Origin: Phyllobacterium sp. 21LDTY02-6
GTDB lineage: Bacteria > Pseudomonadota > Alphaproteobacteria > Rhizobiales > Rhizobiaceae
Assembly (NCBI RefSeq): GCF_023554255.2
Contig: NZ_JAMJWD020000006.1
Location: forward strand, 1-64,000
DNA length: 64,000 bases
Direction of reading: 5' to 3'
Part shown: positions 1 to 8,766 of the stretch, piece by piece
Position numbering within the stretch: the stretch's first letter is position 1
Layout: each line of letters starts with the position of its first letter
The notes under the pieces: model-generated
Databases searched by the model: none
Seen by the model: only the letters and a program-made list of their open reading frames with translations
Told to the model about the DNA's origin: nothing
Position numbers and translations under genes: made by a program

Positions 1-385
1 CTCCCCGACAATACTAATCCATCCAGTCAGGAACCACCGAGAACCTTAGGGCGCAACCAGCAACCGCCAGCGGCGTCCCGCCCTCGTTGGTGCCGTATAT
101 AGACAACCTAACTCATAAGTGTCAACTGGCTTTTTGAAGTTAATGTGAAAAACATGACGGAAATGTATCAGCCCGTCTCCGTCCCTATAAACCCCGTCTC
201 TATCCATATAAACCATGCTAACCATGCCCTGCGGGCCACAAACCCGCCCGATTTCCACCCTAGCGCTGCAATCGGCTCGCGGATGAAGGCTGGATGCTTC
301 TCCTCGACGGCGCACATTGCGTTGACACGGGGCGCGTCACGGGGCAAAACTGCGGTCACTTTTTGCGGGCCCGGCAATCGGCCCC
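1..385. other. Intergenic region upstream of the M23 peptidase gene
   Basis: No convincing gene is seen. An imperfect tandem duplication of about 20 bp lies at 172-212; both copies begin CCCGTCTC and end ATATAAA or CTATAAA. The overlapping open frames on both strands have no recognisable protein character. The region presumably carries the promoter of the M23 peptidase gene, but no clear -35/-10 pair was identified. Confidence 0.4.
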
Positions 386-2392
386 ATGGCCTTCTCAGCG
401 CCACAACCTGCAACGGCTACGACGGAATCGATATTTGATCGTATGAATGAGTATGAGGGGCAATCACTGATCGATCCCGGCAATGAGCCGCCGTTGATCA
501 CGGATGGACGACGCGGGCCGCCGGATCGGCGCGAGATTTCCGCACGTTGGCTTGCCGGCACCTTTCTCACCGGGATCACATCGAGCGTCCTCATGGGCGT
601 TGCCCTCTTTGCCGCGCTCGATGGCCGCGAGCAGCTGGCGACTCCGCCCGAAATCATGGCGCGCAACGCCATGCCCGGCGCCAGTTCCGGTGATGTGACC
701 AAGGGGCCGCGCGTCGCCGCGACCGTACCTATACAGAAGAACAGGGATCGCCGGCGGCTCGACGTCTCGACGATGTTCAAGGAGGGCGAGCGCGACGTCG
801 TGCGCACCATGCCCTTCGAGCTCGTCCGCATTTCGCTCGCCGACGTGCACAACAGCAATCGCCGCTACCCGCCCTTCAATCCGCTCAATGTCTTTGCCGA
901 GGCCAATACCGGCCAGAATCCCGCACCGCGCACCGGCCTGATCTATGGCGCGAAGGTGGAAAGCGAAGTCAGCCTGCGTACGGTCGAGTTTCCGATTGCC
1001 AGCGCCCAATATGATCCATCGGACGATCTGAGCGTCGACGAGGTCGAGCAGGTCGTGCGCAATACCGGCTCGCTGCTCTCCGACGGCGCCATCCAGGTTG
1101 CTTCGCTGCATTATGTCGATCCGCTGCGCTTCGGCTCGGACGAAGACCCATACAATCTGCGCAGTCCGCTCGCGGTCAAGATCATCCAGGAGAATGTCAG
1201 CGTCTCGCCACGCCTCACGGAGGATGCCGAGGGCGCGGGCTATTCCGAGGAACTCATACCCTTCCGCAGCGACAAGAACGTCCTCGCCGCCCTCAACGAT
1301 TCCGGCTACGAGAACAGCGACGCGACAGGCATGTCGGATGCCATCGCCAAGCTCCTCAACTCGCCGCGATTGAAGGCGGGCAGCGTGCTCCGTCTCGGCG
1401 TCGAATCCAGGAACGGCATCGACCAGATCATCCGGGCGAGCGTCTATAATCGCACCACGCATGTCCTGACCATCGCGCTCAACGACCGGGGCCAATATGT
1501 GCCCGCGGACGAACCGGAAGTCACGCCGGGCCTGCAGCTCGCCTTCGACGACAGCCCGCCGCTGATGCGGCGCGCGGACGATCTGCCAAGCGTCTATGAT
1601 GGCATCTACCGCGCCGGCATCGCCTACGGCATGACCGACACGATGATCCAGCAATTGATCCGCATGCTGGCGTCGGATGTGGATTTCCAGGCGCGCCTGT
1701 CGCCGTCCGACAAGCTCGAAGCACTGTTTTCGCTGCCGGAAGGCTCGGACAAGGCCGATAGCCAATCCGAGATACTTTATGTCTCGGCCAATTTCTCCGG
1801 CGAGACACGCCGCTTCTACCGTTTCCACAATGATGACGGCACGACCGATTACTATGATGAGAACGGCAAGAGCTCCAAGCAGTTCCTGATCCGCAAGCCC
1901 GTGCCCAATGGCGTCTTCCGGTCGCCCTTCGGCATGCGGCGCCATCCGATCCTCGGCTATTCCCGCATGCATACCGGCGTCGACTGGTCCGCGCCACGCG
2001 GAACGCCGATCATCGCATCGGGCAATGGTGTGGTCGAGCGCGCCGGATGGACCAATGGATATGGCAACCAGACCATCATTCGCCATTCCAATGGTTATGA
2101 GAGCAGCTATTCGCACCAGAATGCCATCGCCAGCGGCGTGACGCCTGGTTCCAAGGTCCGGCAGGGCCAGGTGATCGGCTATGTCGGCTCCACCGGACTG
2201 TCCACCGGTCCGCATCTGCACTATGAAGTCATCGTCAACGGCTCGAAGGTCGATCCGATGCGTATCCGCCTGCCCAGCGGCGGCGAACTGCGTGGCGACG
2301 ACCTCCTCGCATTCAAGCGCGAGCGCGAACGCATCGACCAGCTGCTGCTGGATGATGGCTCGCCGACGACGAAGGTCGCCGCCAGCGGTTGA
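386..2392 (+). CDS. M23-family (LytM-type) membrane-anchored metallopeptidase
   Basis: This 668-residue protein is a probable zinc endopeptidase that cleaves peptidoglycan cross-links on the periplasmic side. A single transmembrane helix at about residues 56-78 follows a short cytoplasmic N-terminus. A long periplasmic region then leads to a C-terminal M23 domain (about 510-620). The zinc ligands are visible: His529-x3-Asp533 in MHTGVDW, and His610/His612 in GPHLHYE. The family includes rhizobial envelope peptidases of the RgsM type linked to polar growth, but equivalence is inference. The gene is convergent with the L,D-transpeptidase gene, with a 15-bp gap. No good Shine-Dalgarno precedes the ATG at 386, and the ATG at 443 is an alternative start. 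Confidence 0.85.
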   Translation: MAFSAPQPATATTESIFDRMNEYEGQSLIDPGNEPPLITDGRRGPPDRREISARWLAGTFLTGITSSVLMGVALFAALDGREQLATPPEIMARNAMPGASSGDVTKGPRVAATVPIQKNRDRRRLDVSTMFKEGERDVVRTMPFELVRISLADVHNSNRRYPPFNPLNVFAEANTGQNPAPRTGLIYGAKVESEVSLRTVEFPIASAQYDPSDDLSVDEVEQVVRNTGSLLSDGAIQVASLHYVDPLRFGSDEDPYNLRSPLAVKIIQENVSVSPRLTEDAEGAGYSEELIPFRSDKNVLAALNDSGYENSDATGMSDAIAKLLNSPRLKAGSVLRLGVESRNGIDQIIRASVYNRTTHVLTIALNDRGQYVPADEPEVTPGLQLAFDDSPPLMRRADDLPSVYDGIYRAGIAYGMTDTMIQQLIRMLASDVDFQARLSPSDKLEALFSLPEGSDKADSQSEILYVSANFSGETRRFYRFHNDDGTTDYYDENGKSSKQFLIRKPVPNGVFRSPFGMRRHPILGYSRMHTGVDWSAPRGTPIIASGNGVVERAGWTNGYGNQTIIRHSNGYESSYSHQNAIASGVTPGSKVRQGQVIGYVGSTGLSTGPHLHYEVIVNGSKVDPMRIRLPSGGELRGDDLLAFKRERERIDQLLLDDGSPTTKVAASG

Positions 2393-2407
2393 CCGCCCCG
2401 AAGCCTT

Positions 2408-3763
2408 CTATTCGTGAAACTCTACCGTGACGCCCTTTTGCACGAGCTTTGAAAGCTCGGTCGCATCCCAATTGGTCAGGCGCACGCAGCCATGGCTGCT
2501 GGTCTTGCCGATCTTCGACGGTTCGGGCGTGCCGTGAATGCCGTAGGTCGGCTTCGACAGAGCGATCCAGACCGTCCCGACCGGCCCGTTCGGCCCCGGG
2601 GGAATGGTAAGCACCTTGTCGTTCTGCCCCTGCTTGAAATTCAGCTTCGGGTTATAGGTATAATTCGGATTGAGCGCGATCCGCTCGACCTGAACCGTGC
2701 CGGATGGCGAGGGCGTATCGCTTGAACCGATGGTGGCGGGATAGGCCACGACCAGCTTGCCATCGGCATTGTAGCCGCGGACCTGCTTGCGGCCCTTGTC
2801 GGCGATAATGCGGGTAACGCCGCCGCCGGCGCTCTGGCCGATATTGGCAATCTGGATGGTGATGCCGGGCGTATTGAAATCGAGACCCTTGTTGATCTCC
2901 TTCAGATAGGCCTCATCCATGTGGAATCGCTCGGCGAGCATCTCCGCCACCGACGTAAAGGCCATGCGCTCCAGCTGGGCCTTGTGGCCGTAATCCTCCG
3001 GAATGGACGCAACGAAGGGATAGGCCGCATCTTCCGCTGTGATCGTATAGGACACGAAGGCCGGTCCGCCCGTCTGTTCGAGCGAGGCATTGATGCCCTC
3101 CTCGTTCAGCGGATCGAACTGCTGTCCCGTCATTTCCTCGAAGGCGGCGACGGCTTTATCGACATTGCCACCCTTTCGACCATCGATTACGCCGGGCGAT
3201 ACCCCGATCCGGTCGAGAAGAACCTGGATCGCTGCGATCTTCGACTTTGCTCCCTGCCCTTTCGGCAGTTCCACCGAAGGCGCAGGATTCGGATGCGCCG
3301 GTATCTGTTCCTGCTGAGCGCCGAAATTGTCCTGCGGATTGGTCGGATCGTAAAGGCCCGGACCGCTATCGGCCGGCGGCAGCGGTGCGCGGTCTACATT
3401 GCCGTAATCCTGTTCCGACGGCAGCGGCTCCCCGCGGGGATACGGGTCGTTGGAAATCGCGCCGGTATCATAGGGATCCTGCGGCGGCTCCGGGAAATAA
3501 TCCGCGCCCTGGTCATAACGCGAATCGGGTTCCTCGATGGATACGATGCGGCCGCGCCGATCGACGATGACCCTGCGGCCATATTCGTCGATATAGGCGC
3601 GCGGCTCTTCCCGGCGCGAATAGCGTTCGCGCTCGAAGAACTGTGCCAGCGTGTAGGCTTTCTGGCCGGCGATCCCGCCCGGCGCGTAAGGCGACGCAAA
3701 GGCAGACGTGCCAGCAGACAGCCCCAAAACCAATCCCACCAGTAAGCAACGATCAAGCGCCAT
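2408..3763 (-). CDS. L,D-transpeptidase (YkuD domain) with peptidoglycan-binding region
   Basis: This 451-residue exported enzyme probably forms 3-3 peptidoglycan cross-links or attaches proteins to peptidoglycan. It starts with a signal peptide (residues 1-23, ending SAFA). A Pro/Asp-rich low-complexity stretch follows, then a peptidoglycan-binding-type helical region (about 175-230) and the YkuD catalytic domain (about 305-450). The catalytic signature is intact: His410 in IHGTPEPS, and His424-Gly425-Cys426 in SSHGCVR. This family is the main cross-linking activity of polarly growing Rhizobiales. A 12-bp inverted repeat lies 31-67 bp upstream of the start and may be an operator. The gene ends tail-to-tail with the M23 peptidase gene. 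Confidence 0.9.
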   Translation of the reverse strand: MALDRCLLVGLVLGLSAGTSAFASPYAPGGIAGQKAYTLAQFFERERYSRREEPRAYIDEYGRRVIVDRRGRIVSIEEPDSRYDQGADYFPEPPQDPYDTGAISNDPYPRGEPLPSEQDYGNVDRAPLPPADSGPGLYDPTNPQDNFGAQQEQIPAHPNPAPSVELPKGQGAKSKIAAIQVLLDRIGVSPGVIDGRKGGNVDKAVAAFEEMTGQQFDPLNEEGINASLEQTGGPAFVSYTITAEDAAYPFVASIPEDYGHKAQLERMAFTSVAEMLAERFHMDEAYLKEINKGLDFNTPGITIQIANIGQSAGGGVTRIIADKGRKQVRGYNADGKLVVAYPATIGSSDTPSPSGTVQVERIALNPNYTYNPKLNFKQGQNDKVLTIPPGPNGPVGTVWIALSKPTYGIHGTPEPSKIGKTSSHGCVRLTNWDATELSKLVQKGVTVEFHE

Positions 3764-3793
3764 TCTTCAAGCTTCCGTTCGGCTAACAATTCA

Positions 3794-3830
3794 TAACCAT
3801 AAATGACGGCATTTTCTGCATTTATGGTTA
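3794..3830. promoter_or_regulatory. Perfect 12-bp inverted repeat upstream of the L,D-transpeptidase gene
   Basis: TAACCATAAATG (3794-3805) and CATTTATGGTTA (3819-3830) are exact reverse complements separated by 13 bp. The repeat lies in the promoter position of the minus-strand gene starting at 3763. It is not followed by a T-run, so an operator is likelier than a terminator. The arms contain TAACC, reminiscent of CtrA half-sites, but the CtrA spacing is not met. Confidence 0.5.
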
Positions 3831-3875
3831 ATGGCTAAAAGATGATTGTCGCATTTATGCGATGAAGGCGACATG

Positions 3876-3900
3876 AAAATGGCCGCCCTGCGGCGGCCAT
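3876..3900 (-). terminator. Rho-independent terminator of clpB
   Basis: ATGGCCGCC and GGCGGCCAT form a perfect 9-bp stem with a four-base loop (3888-3891). Read on the minus strand, the stem is followed by TTTTCATG. It begins about 25 bp after the clpB stop codon. Confidence 0.75.
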
Positions 3901-3925
3901 CGATTTTTGCAAGCTGCGGCTCGCG

Positions 3926-6538
3926 TCAGGCGGCTTCGCTGCTCGCAGCGTCTTCCGCCGTCCTTGCGGTGCGGAAATTGAGCCTGTCTGACCCAGTCGT
4001 GATCTTGACGGTGGATCCGTCCAGTATCTCGCCAAGCAGGATCTTCTCCGCCAGCGGATCCTGGACTTCCTTCTGTATCACCCGCTTCAGCGGCCGGGCC
4101 CCATAGGCGGGATCGTAGCCGCGGTCGGCGAGCCAGCCGGTAGCCTCGTCGTCGAGCTTGAGCACGATCTTGCGGTCGGCCAGCAGCGCTTGCAGACGCT
4201 CGAGCTGGATATGCACGATCTTGTCCATCTCGCGGCGCTTCAGCCGGTGGAAAAGGATCACCTCGTCGACCCGGTTGAGGAATTCCGGGCGGAACGACGC
4301 CTTGACGACATTCATGACCTCGTCACGCACCGATTCCACATCCTGGTCCTCGCCGAGCGAGACAAGATATTCGGCGCCGAGATTGGACGTCATGACGATC
4401 AGCGTGTTGCGGAAATCCACGGTCCGACCCTGACCGTCGGTCAGCCGCCCATCGTCCAGCACCTGCAGCAGCACGTTGAACACATCCGGATGTGCCTTTT
4501 CGATCTCGTCGAAAAGCACGACCTGATAGGGCCGACGCCGCACGGCTTCGGTCAGGGCACCACCCTCCTCATAGCCGACATAGCCGGGAGGAGCGCCGAT
4601 CAGCCGGGAAACGGAGTGTTTCTCCATATATTCCGACATATCGAGGCGTACCATGGCGGTCTCGTCCGAAAACAGGAAGGATGCCAGCGCTTTGGTCAGC
4701 TCCGTCTTGCCGACGCCGGTCGGTCCGAGGAATATGAACGAACCGATCGGCCGGTTGGGATCCTGAAGACCGGCACGCGCCCTGCGGACGGCCTTGGAGA
4801 CCGCCTGCACCGCCTCGCCCTGGCCGACGACCCGCTTGGCGAGTTCGTCTTCCATCCGCAGCAGCTTCTCCCTTTCGCCCTCGAGCATCCGATCGACGGG
4901 AATGCCCGTCCAGCGCGAAACGACCTGGGCGATATGATCCGGCGTCACCGTCTCCTCGACCATGGATACGGAGCCGTCATGCTGCTCCGCCTGGGCAAGC
5001 TCCTTCTCGAGCTGCGGGATCGTGCCATAGGCCAGTTCGCCGGCCTTCTGGTACTCGCCATTGCGCTGCGCCGAAGCGAGCGCATTGCGGGCATCATCGA
5101 GCTGCCGCTTCAGATCCGCCGCATGGCCGAGCTTCTGCTTTTCGGCCTGCCAGGCATTGGTCAAGGCTGTCGATTGCTCTTCGAGATCGGCAAGCTCCTT
5201 CTCCAGCCGCCCAAGCCGGTCACGCGAGGCATTGTCCGTTTCGACCTTCAGCGCTTCGCGCTCGATCTTCAGCTGCATGATGCGGCGGTCGACCTCGTCG
5301 AGCTCGTCCGGCTTGGAATCCACCTGCATGCGCAGGCGCGCCGCGCCTTCATCGATCAGGTCGATCGCCTTGTCCGGCAGGAAGCGGTCGGTAATGTAGC
5401 GGTTGGACAGGGTTGCAGCCGAGACCAGGGCCGAATCGGAAATCCGCACCTTGTGGTGCTGCTCATATTTTTCCTTCAGGCCGCGCAGAATGGAGATCGT
5501 ATCCTCCACCGTCGGCTCGTCCACGAAGACGGGCTGGAAGCGCCGCGCCAGCGCCGGGTCTTTTTCGACATGCTTCCGGTACTCATCGAGCGTGGTCGCG
5601 CCGACGCAATGCAATTCGCCCCGCGCCAGCGCCGGCTTCAGCAGGTTGGAAGCATCCATGGCACCTTCGCTCTTGCCTGCGCCGATCAGCGTGTGCATCT
5701 CATCGATGAAGAGGATGATGTTGCCATTCGCGGAGGTGACTTCCGAGAGCACGCCCTTGAGGCGCTCCTCGAACTCGCCGCGATATTTCGCGCCGGCGAT
5801 CAGCGCACCCATGTCGAGCGCCATCAACTGCTTGTCCCGGAGCGATTCCGGCACATCGCCATTGATGATGCGCAGGGCCAGGCCTTCGGCGATGGCCGTC
5901 TTGCCGACGCCCGGCTCGCCGATAAGGACAGGATTGTTCTTCGTGCGGCGGGAAAGGACCTGGATCGTGCGGCGGATCTCGTCATCGCGGCCGATGACAG
6001 GGTCGAGCTTGCCGCTGCGCGCGTCGGCCGTGAGGTCCCGGGCGTATTTCTTCAAGGCATCATAGGTGTTTTCGGCCGAGGCGGAATCGGCGGTCCGCCC
6101 CTTGCGGATATCGTTGATAACCGCATTGAGCGCCGTCGGCGTAACACCGGCGCGGGCAAGAATTTCAGATGTCTTCGCGGATTTTTCGATCGCGAGTGCG
6201 GTCAGAAGCCGCTCGACGGTGACGAAACTGTCGCCGGCCTTCTTTGCCACTTCTTCGGCGGTCGTGAATATCTTGGCGAGAGGCTGCGCGAGGTAGAGCT
6301 GGCCATTGCCGCCCGTGACCTTGGGCATGGCTTCAAGTGCTGCCTGCAAACCCAGCCGCACGTCCGCGACCCGGCCGCCGGCGCGTTCGATCAGGGACGC
6401 TGCGAGGCCTTCCTCGTCGTCCACCAGGACCTTCAGCAAATGCTCTGGCGCGAATTGCTGATGATTGGACGAAAGTGCGAAAGTCTGCGCCGACTGGATG
6501 AAGCCGCGAACCCGCTCCGTATATTTCTCGATGTTCAT
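3926..6538 (-). CDS. clpB: ATP-dependent disaggregase ClpB
   Basis: This 870-residue hexameric AAA+ chaperone dissolves protein aggregates together with DnaK. It has the Clp N-domain, AAA-1 with Walker A GEPGVGKT (near residue 206) and the long coiled-coil middle domain (about 410-530). AAA-2 follows, with Walker A GPTGVGKT (near 605) and the conserved [19 protein letters not shown] loop. The start at 6538 ([10 protein letters not shown]) is chosen because GGAGA lies just upstream; an in-frame ATG eight codons earlier is less likely. A RpoH-like promoter lies about 92 bp upstream and a terminator follows the gene. The gene is complete, and is a housekeeping-type gene sitting 6 kb from repABC. 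Confidence 0.97.
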   Translation of the reverse strand: MNIEKYTERVRGFIQSAQTFALSSNHQQFAPEHLLKVLVDDEEGLAASLIERAGGRVADVRLGLQAALEAMPKVTGGNGQLYLAQPLAKIFTTAEEVAKKAGDSFVTVERLLTALAIEKSAKTSEILARAGVTPTALNAVINDIRKGRTADSASAENTYDALKKYARDLTADARSGKLDPVIGRDDEIRRTIQVLSRRTKNNPVLIGEPGVGKTAIAEGLALRIINGDVPESLRDKQLMALDMGALIAGAKYRGEFEERLKGVLSEVTSANGNIILFIDEMHTLIGAGKSEGAMDASNLLKPALARGELHCVGATTLDEYRKHVEKDPALARRFQPVFVDEPTVEDTISILRGLKEKYEQHHKVRISDSALVSAATLSNRYITDRFLPDKAIDLIDEGAARLRMQVDSKPDELDEVDRRIMQLKIEREALKVETDNASRDRLGRLEKELADLEEQSTALTNAWQAEKQKLGHAADLKRQLDDARNALASAQRNGEYQKAGELAYGTIPQLEKELAQAEQHDGSVSMVEETVTPDHIAQVVSRWTGIPVDRMLEGEREKLLRMEDELAKRVVGQGEAVQAVSKAVRRARAGLQDPNRPIGSFIFLGPTGVGKTELTKALASFLFSDETAMVRLDMSEYMEKHSVSRLIGAPPGYVGYEEGGALTEAVRRRPYQVVLFDEIEKAHPDVFNVLLQVLDDGRLTDGQGRTVDFRNTLIVMTSNLGAEYLVSLGEDQDVESVRDEVMNVVKASFRPEFLNRVDEVILFHRLKRREMDKIVHIQLERLQALLADRKIVLKLDDEATGWLADRGYDPAYGARPLKRVIQKEVQDPLAEKILLGEILDGSTVKITTGSDRLNFRTARTAEDAASSEAA

Positions 6539-6630
6539 TCTCTTGTCTCCTTTCCCGGCCAATCCGCGATGGGCATTGACCGGTGCGATGGTGACGGGCC
6601 CCCTATTGAGGCAGACCCATTTCTATGCGC

Positions 6631-6662
6631 CCAATATGGGAATCTGTCACCACGGAAGCAAG
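6631..6662 (-). promoter_or_regulatory. Candidate RpoH (heat-shock) promoter of clpB
   Basis: On the minus strand CTTGCT (6662-6657) is followed after 16 bp by CCCATATTGG (6640-6631). This matches the alphaproteobacterial sigma-32 pattern of CTTG at -35 and CCCATnT at -10. It lies about 92 bp upstream of the clpB ATG, as expected for a disaggregase gene. Confidence 0.6.
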
Positions 6663-6682
6663 ATCGCGTTCATTGCTTTTTG

Positions 6683-6922
6683 TCAGCCTGCACGGCGGTC
6701 CAGCTCTTCCGCCTCCGCCCTGGTAAGACCAATGTCGGAGAGGAGATGATCGCTCAGCCGGGCAAGCCTGCGCCCGTCCGTGTCCGCATCCGCTCCCCTC
6801 CTCCACCATGCGGCCAGCCGTTCGAGCAGGACCACCCTGCCGACCTGCCGCGGCTCGACCTTTGCCAGTGCCCGATAGTTCGGTTCGATTTCTAGTAGAC
6901 CAGTCGTCTCGACATATGCCAT
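6683..6922 (-). CDS. DUF1127 domain small protein
   Basis: This 79-residue protein ends in the DUF1127 signature (LARLSDHLLSDIGLTRAEAEEL, about residues 52-73, written here as one motif span). Such short basic proteins are abundant in Rhizobiales; some affect RNA metabolism or phosphate and stress physiology, but the role here is unknown. A strong Shine-Dalgarno (AGGAGA) overlaps the stop codon of the upstream TetR gene 10 bp away, so the two are probably cotranscribed. Codons 5-9 contain a 14-bp copy of the TetR operator. That is unusual and suggests regulation from within the coding sequence. Confidence 0.8.
   Translation of the reverse strand: MAYVETTGLLEIEPNYRALAKVEPRQVGRVVLLERLAAWWRRGADADTDGRRLARLSDHLLSDIGLTRAEAEELDRRAG
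6896..6909. promoter_or_regulatory. Second copy of the TetR operator, inside the DUF1127 coding sequence
   Basis: TAGACCAGTCGTCT at 6896-6909 is identical over 14 bp to the operator in the tetR promoter at 7534-7547. It lies 13-26 bp downstream of the DUF1127 start codon. The flanks differ (CTAG before, CG after), so only the operator core is duplicated. Confidence 0.6.
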
Positions 6923-6932
6923 GATAAATCTC

Positions 6933-7523
6933 CTATTTGTCTCCGGCGAGCAGTCCTTCGAGAGCCATGGCCCTGAAACGCTGCAACGGTTTGATGCTGC
7001 CTTCTGCTTTCATTCGGATGAGCGCGCCTTCATAGGCGTCGATGAGAAATGCTGCCGCCTCGTCTGGCTCGAGATGATCCGGCAGTTCGCCGGCGTCCCG
7101 TGCCTCACGCAGCACGCTCTTGAAATCCTCCTGCCACGCGGTGAAAGACCGGTTCAATTCCTTGCGCAATACCTCGCTATGGGCCGCGATGGACTGTGAA
7201 AGATTGCCGAGCAGGCATCCGCAGGTTGGATCGCCTGCCCCGTAGATGTTTTCATAATATTCGAAATAAGCCCGGAGCCGACCGAGCGGCGACTTCGAAC
7301 GATCACCGAACAATTGCGCGCGCACCACGCTGTTGCGCTCACAATAGGTCGTGAGTACAGCCGAAGCAAAATCCTCCTTGCTTTCGAAGAAGTGATAAAA
7401 GGACCCTTTCGGCACGCCCGCAGATTTGAGGATAGGGCCTATGCCCGCGCCCTCATATCCATGCGAGAGAAGGGCTTTCAGGCCCTCGTCTATCAGTACT
7501 GCTCGTGTGTCGATCTTGCTCAT
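6933..7523 (-). CDS. TetR/AcrR-family repressor, NemR/AcuR-like
   Basis: This 196-residue regulator has an N-terminal helix-turn-helix (about residues 5-60, with the recognition segment GVPKGSFYHFFESKEDF) and a C-terminal ligand domain. The C-terminal segment PTCGCLLGNLSQSI aligns with the part of E. coli NemR that carries the redox-sensing cysteine. Two cysteines are present here, which suggests sensing of reactive electrophiles or aldehydes. Its promoter carries a TAGAC-N5-GTCTA palindrome between -35 and -10, so autorepression is likely. It is followed by the DUF1127 gene in the same direction and diverges from the D-threonine-aldolase-like gene. Confidence 0.88.
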   Translation of the reverse strand: MSKIDTRAVLIDEGLKALLSHGYEGAGIGPILKSAGVPKGSFYHFFESKEDFASAVLTTYCERNSVVRAQLFGDRSKSPLGRLRAYFEYYENIYGAGDPTCGCLLGNLSQSIAAHSEVLRKELNRSFTAWQEDFKSVLREARDAGELPDHLEPDEAAAFLIDAYEGALIRMKAEGSIKPLQRFRAMALEGLLAGDK

Positions 7524-7529
7524 GGTGTT

Positions 7530-7558
7530 ATAATAGACCAGTCGTCTAGTAAATGCAA
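7530..7558 (-). promoter_or_regulatory. Sigma-70-type promoter of the TetR gene
   Basis: On the minus strand TTGCAT (7558-7553) is followed after exactly 17 bp by TATTAT (7535-7530), ending a few bases from the tetR start codon. The operator at 7534-7548 fills the spacer and touches the -10 element, which is a classic autorepression arrangement. Confidence 0.65.
7534..7548. promoter_or_regulatory. TetR (NemR-like) operator in its own promoter
   Basis: TAGACCAGTCGTCTA is an inverted repeat with arms TAGAC and GTCTA around CAGTC. NemR/AcuR-type regulators bind palindromes of this TAGAC...GTCTA form. The same core recurs at 6896-6909. Confidence 0.7.
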
Positions 7559-7707
7559 GCCTCGTTTGCGAGCTTCGATTGCAGCTGTCGCGAGGGCTCC
7601 AATATCTGCCGGCCTAGCCAGCCCGCTATGCGCTGCTCGCGCCGACCGATATGCTGGCCACGAGCATTGCGGACGAATCGCAAGCCCGACGCGGAACGGA
7701 GACTGAA

Positions 7708-8766
7708 GTGACACTCGCAAACATCGATACCCCGGCCGTGCTGATCGATATTGATCGTGTCGAAGCCAATCTGCAGCGTTTCCAGGCCTATGCGGATCGA
7801 CATGGTCTCGCGGTCCGCCCGCATATAAAGACGCACAAGCTGCCGCGCTTCGCCTTGCGGCAAGTCGAACTCGGGGCCGTCGGAATTACCTGCCAAAAAC
7901 TCGGCGAAGCCGAAATCATGGCCGATGCCGGCCTCAGCGACATTCTCATTCCCTATAATATTGTCGGAGCGGCCAAGCTGGCGCGTCTCCTCGCTTTGCA
8001 TGGCCGCACGACGTTGCGGGTCACGGCCGACAGCGCGGCAACGGTCGCCGGTCTCGCCAGGACTTTTGCGCAATCGGCGAAACCGCTGGAAGTCCTGGTC
8101 GAGTGCGACACGGGAATGGGCAGATGCGGCGTACAGACGCCGGAGGAAGCGCTGGAACTGGCCAAGCTGATCGACGCAGCGCGTGGCCTCCGCTTCAAAG
8201 GGTTCATGACCTACCCCAAGACCGGCGCCGTCGAAGCCAATGAAGCTTTCCTTGCCCGAGCGAAGGCCCTCGCAATCGCCGCCAGTCTCGAGCCAGGCAT
8301 CGTCTCGAATGGCGGCTCGCCCGATATGTGGCGGGCCCATGAGGTAAGGACGGCCACGGAGCATAGGCCCGGGACCTATATCTACATGGACCGCTTCCAG
8401 GTGTCGAAAGGGGCCGGCAGTTGGGACGATTGCGCCCTCACCGTTCTCGCGACCGTCGTGAGCCGCCCGACGGAGAATCGCGCCATCATCGATGCGGGTT
8501 CAAAGTCCCTGACCAGCGATACATTCGGCATGGAAGGCTTCGGCAGGATCGTGCAACATCCTGACGCCGTCATCGCCTCGCTCAGCGAGGAGCATGGGAC
8601 GGTCGACATATCCCGTTGCGCGCGAAAACCCGATATCGGCGATCGCGTGCGCGTCATTCCGAACCACGCCTGCGTCGTGTCGAACCTCTTCGACACAGTG
8701 ACACTCATTTCCAACGACCGCATCGTTGCCGTGGAACCGGTTGCGGCGCGCGGCAGGGTAGATTAG
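7708..8766 (+). CDS. D-threonine aldolase / D-serine dehydratase-like PLP enzyme (DSD1 family)
   Basis: This 352-residue fold-type III pyridoxal-phosphate enzyme probably cleaves D-beta-hydroxy amino acids (D-threonine or relatives) or dehydrates D-serine. The alanine-racemase-type N-domain begins with IDTPAVLID. The PLP lysine is Lys41 in RPHIKTHK. The C-terminal domain has the metal-binding motif NHACVVSNLFD (near residue 311), typical of the metal-dependent members. The GTG at 7708 is chosen as start: GGAG precedes it by about 6 bp and homologues start near this point. The gene diverges from tetR and is convergent with the GGDEF-EAL gene without a gap. Substrate specificity cannot be read from the sequence. 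Confidence 0.82.
   Translation: MTLANIDTPAVLIDIDRVEANLQRFQAYADRHGLAVRPHIKTHKLPRFALRQVELGAVGITCQKLGEAEIMADAGLSDILIPYNIVGAAKLARLLALHGRTTLRVTADSAATVAGLARTFAQSAKPLEVLVECDTGMGRCGVQTPEEALELAKLIDAARGLRFKGFMTYPKTGAVEANEAFLARAKALAIAASLEPGIVSNGGSPDMWRAHEVRTATEHRPGTYIYMDRFQVSKGAGSWDDCALTVLATVVSRPTENRAIIDAGSKSLTSDTFGMEGFGRIVQHPDAVIASLSEEHGTVDISRCARKPDIGDRVRVIPNHACVVSNLFDTVTLISNDRIVAVEPVAARGRVD

Noticed and set aside
464-2221. A 585-codon open frame antisense to the M23 gene
   Set aside because: It has no recognisable motifs and shadows a clear M23 domain on the other strand.
4190-6895. A 901-codon open frame on the plus strand antisense to clpB
   Set aside because: It lies opposite clpB, lacks any domain character, and follows the clpB codon bias; long antisense frames are common in GC-rich genes.
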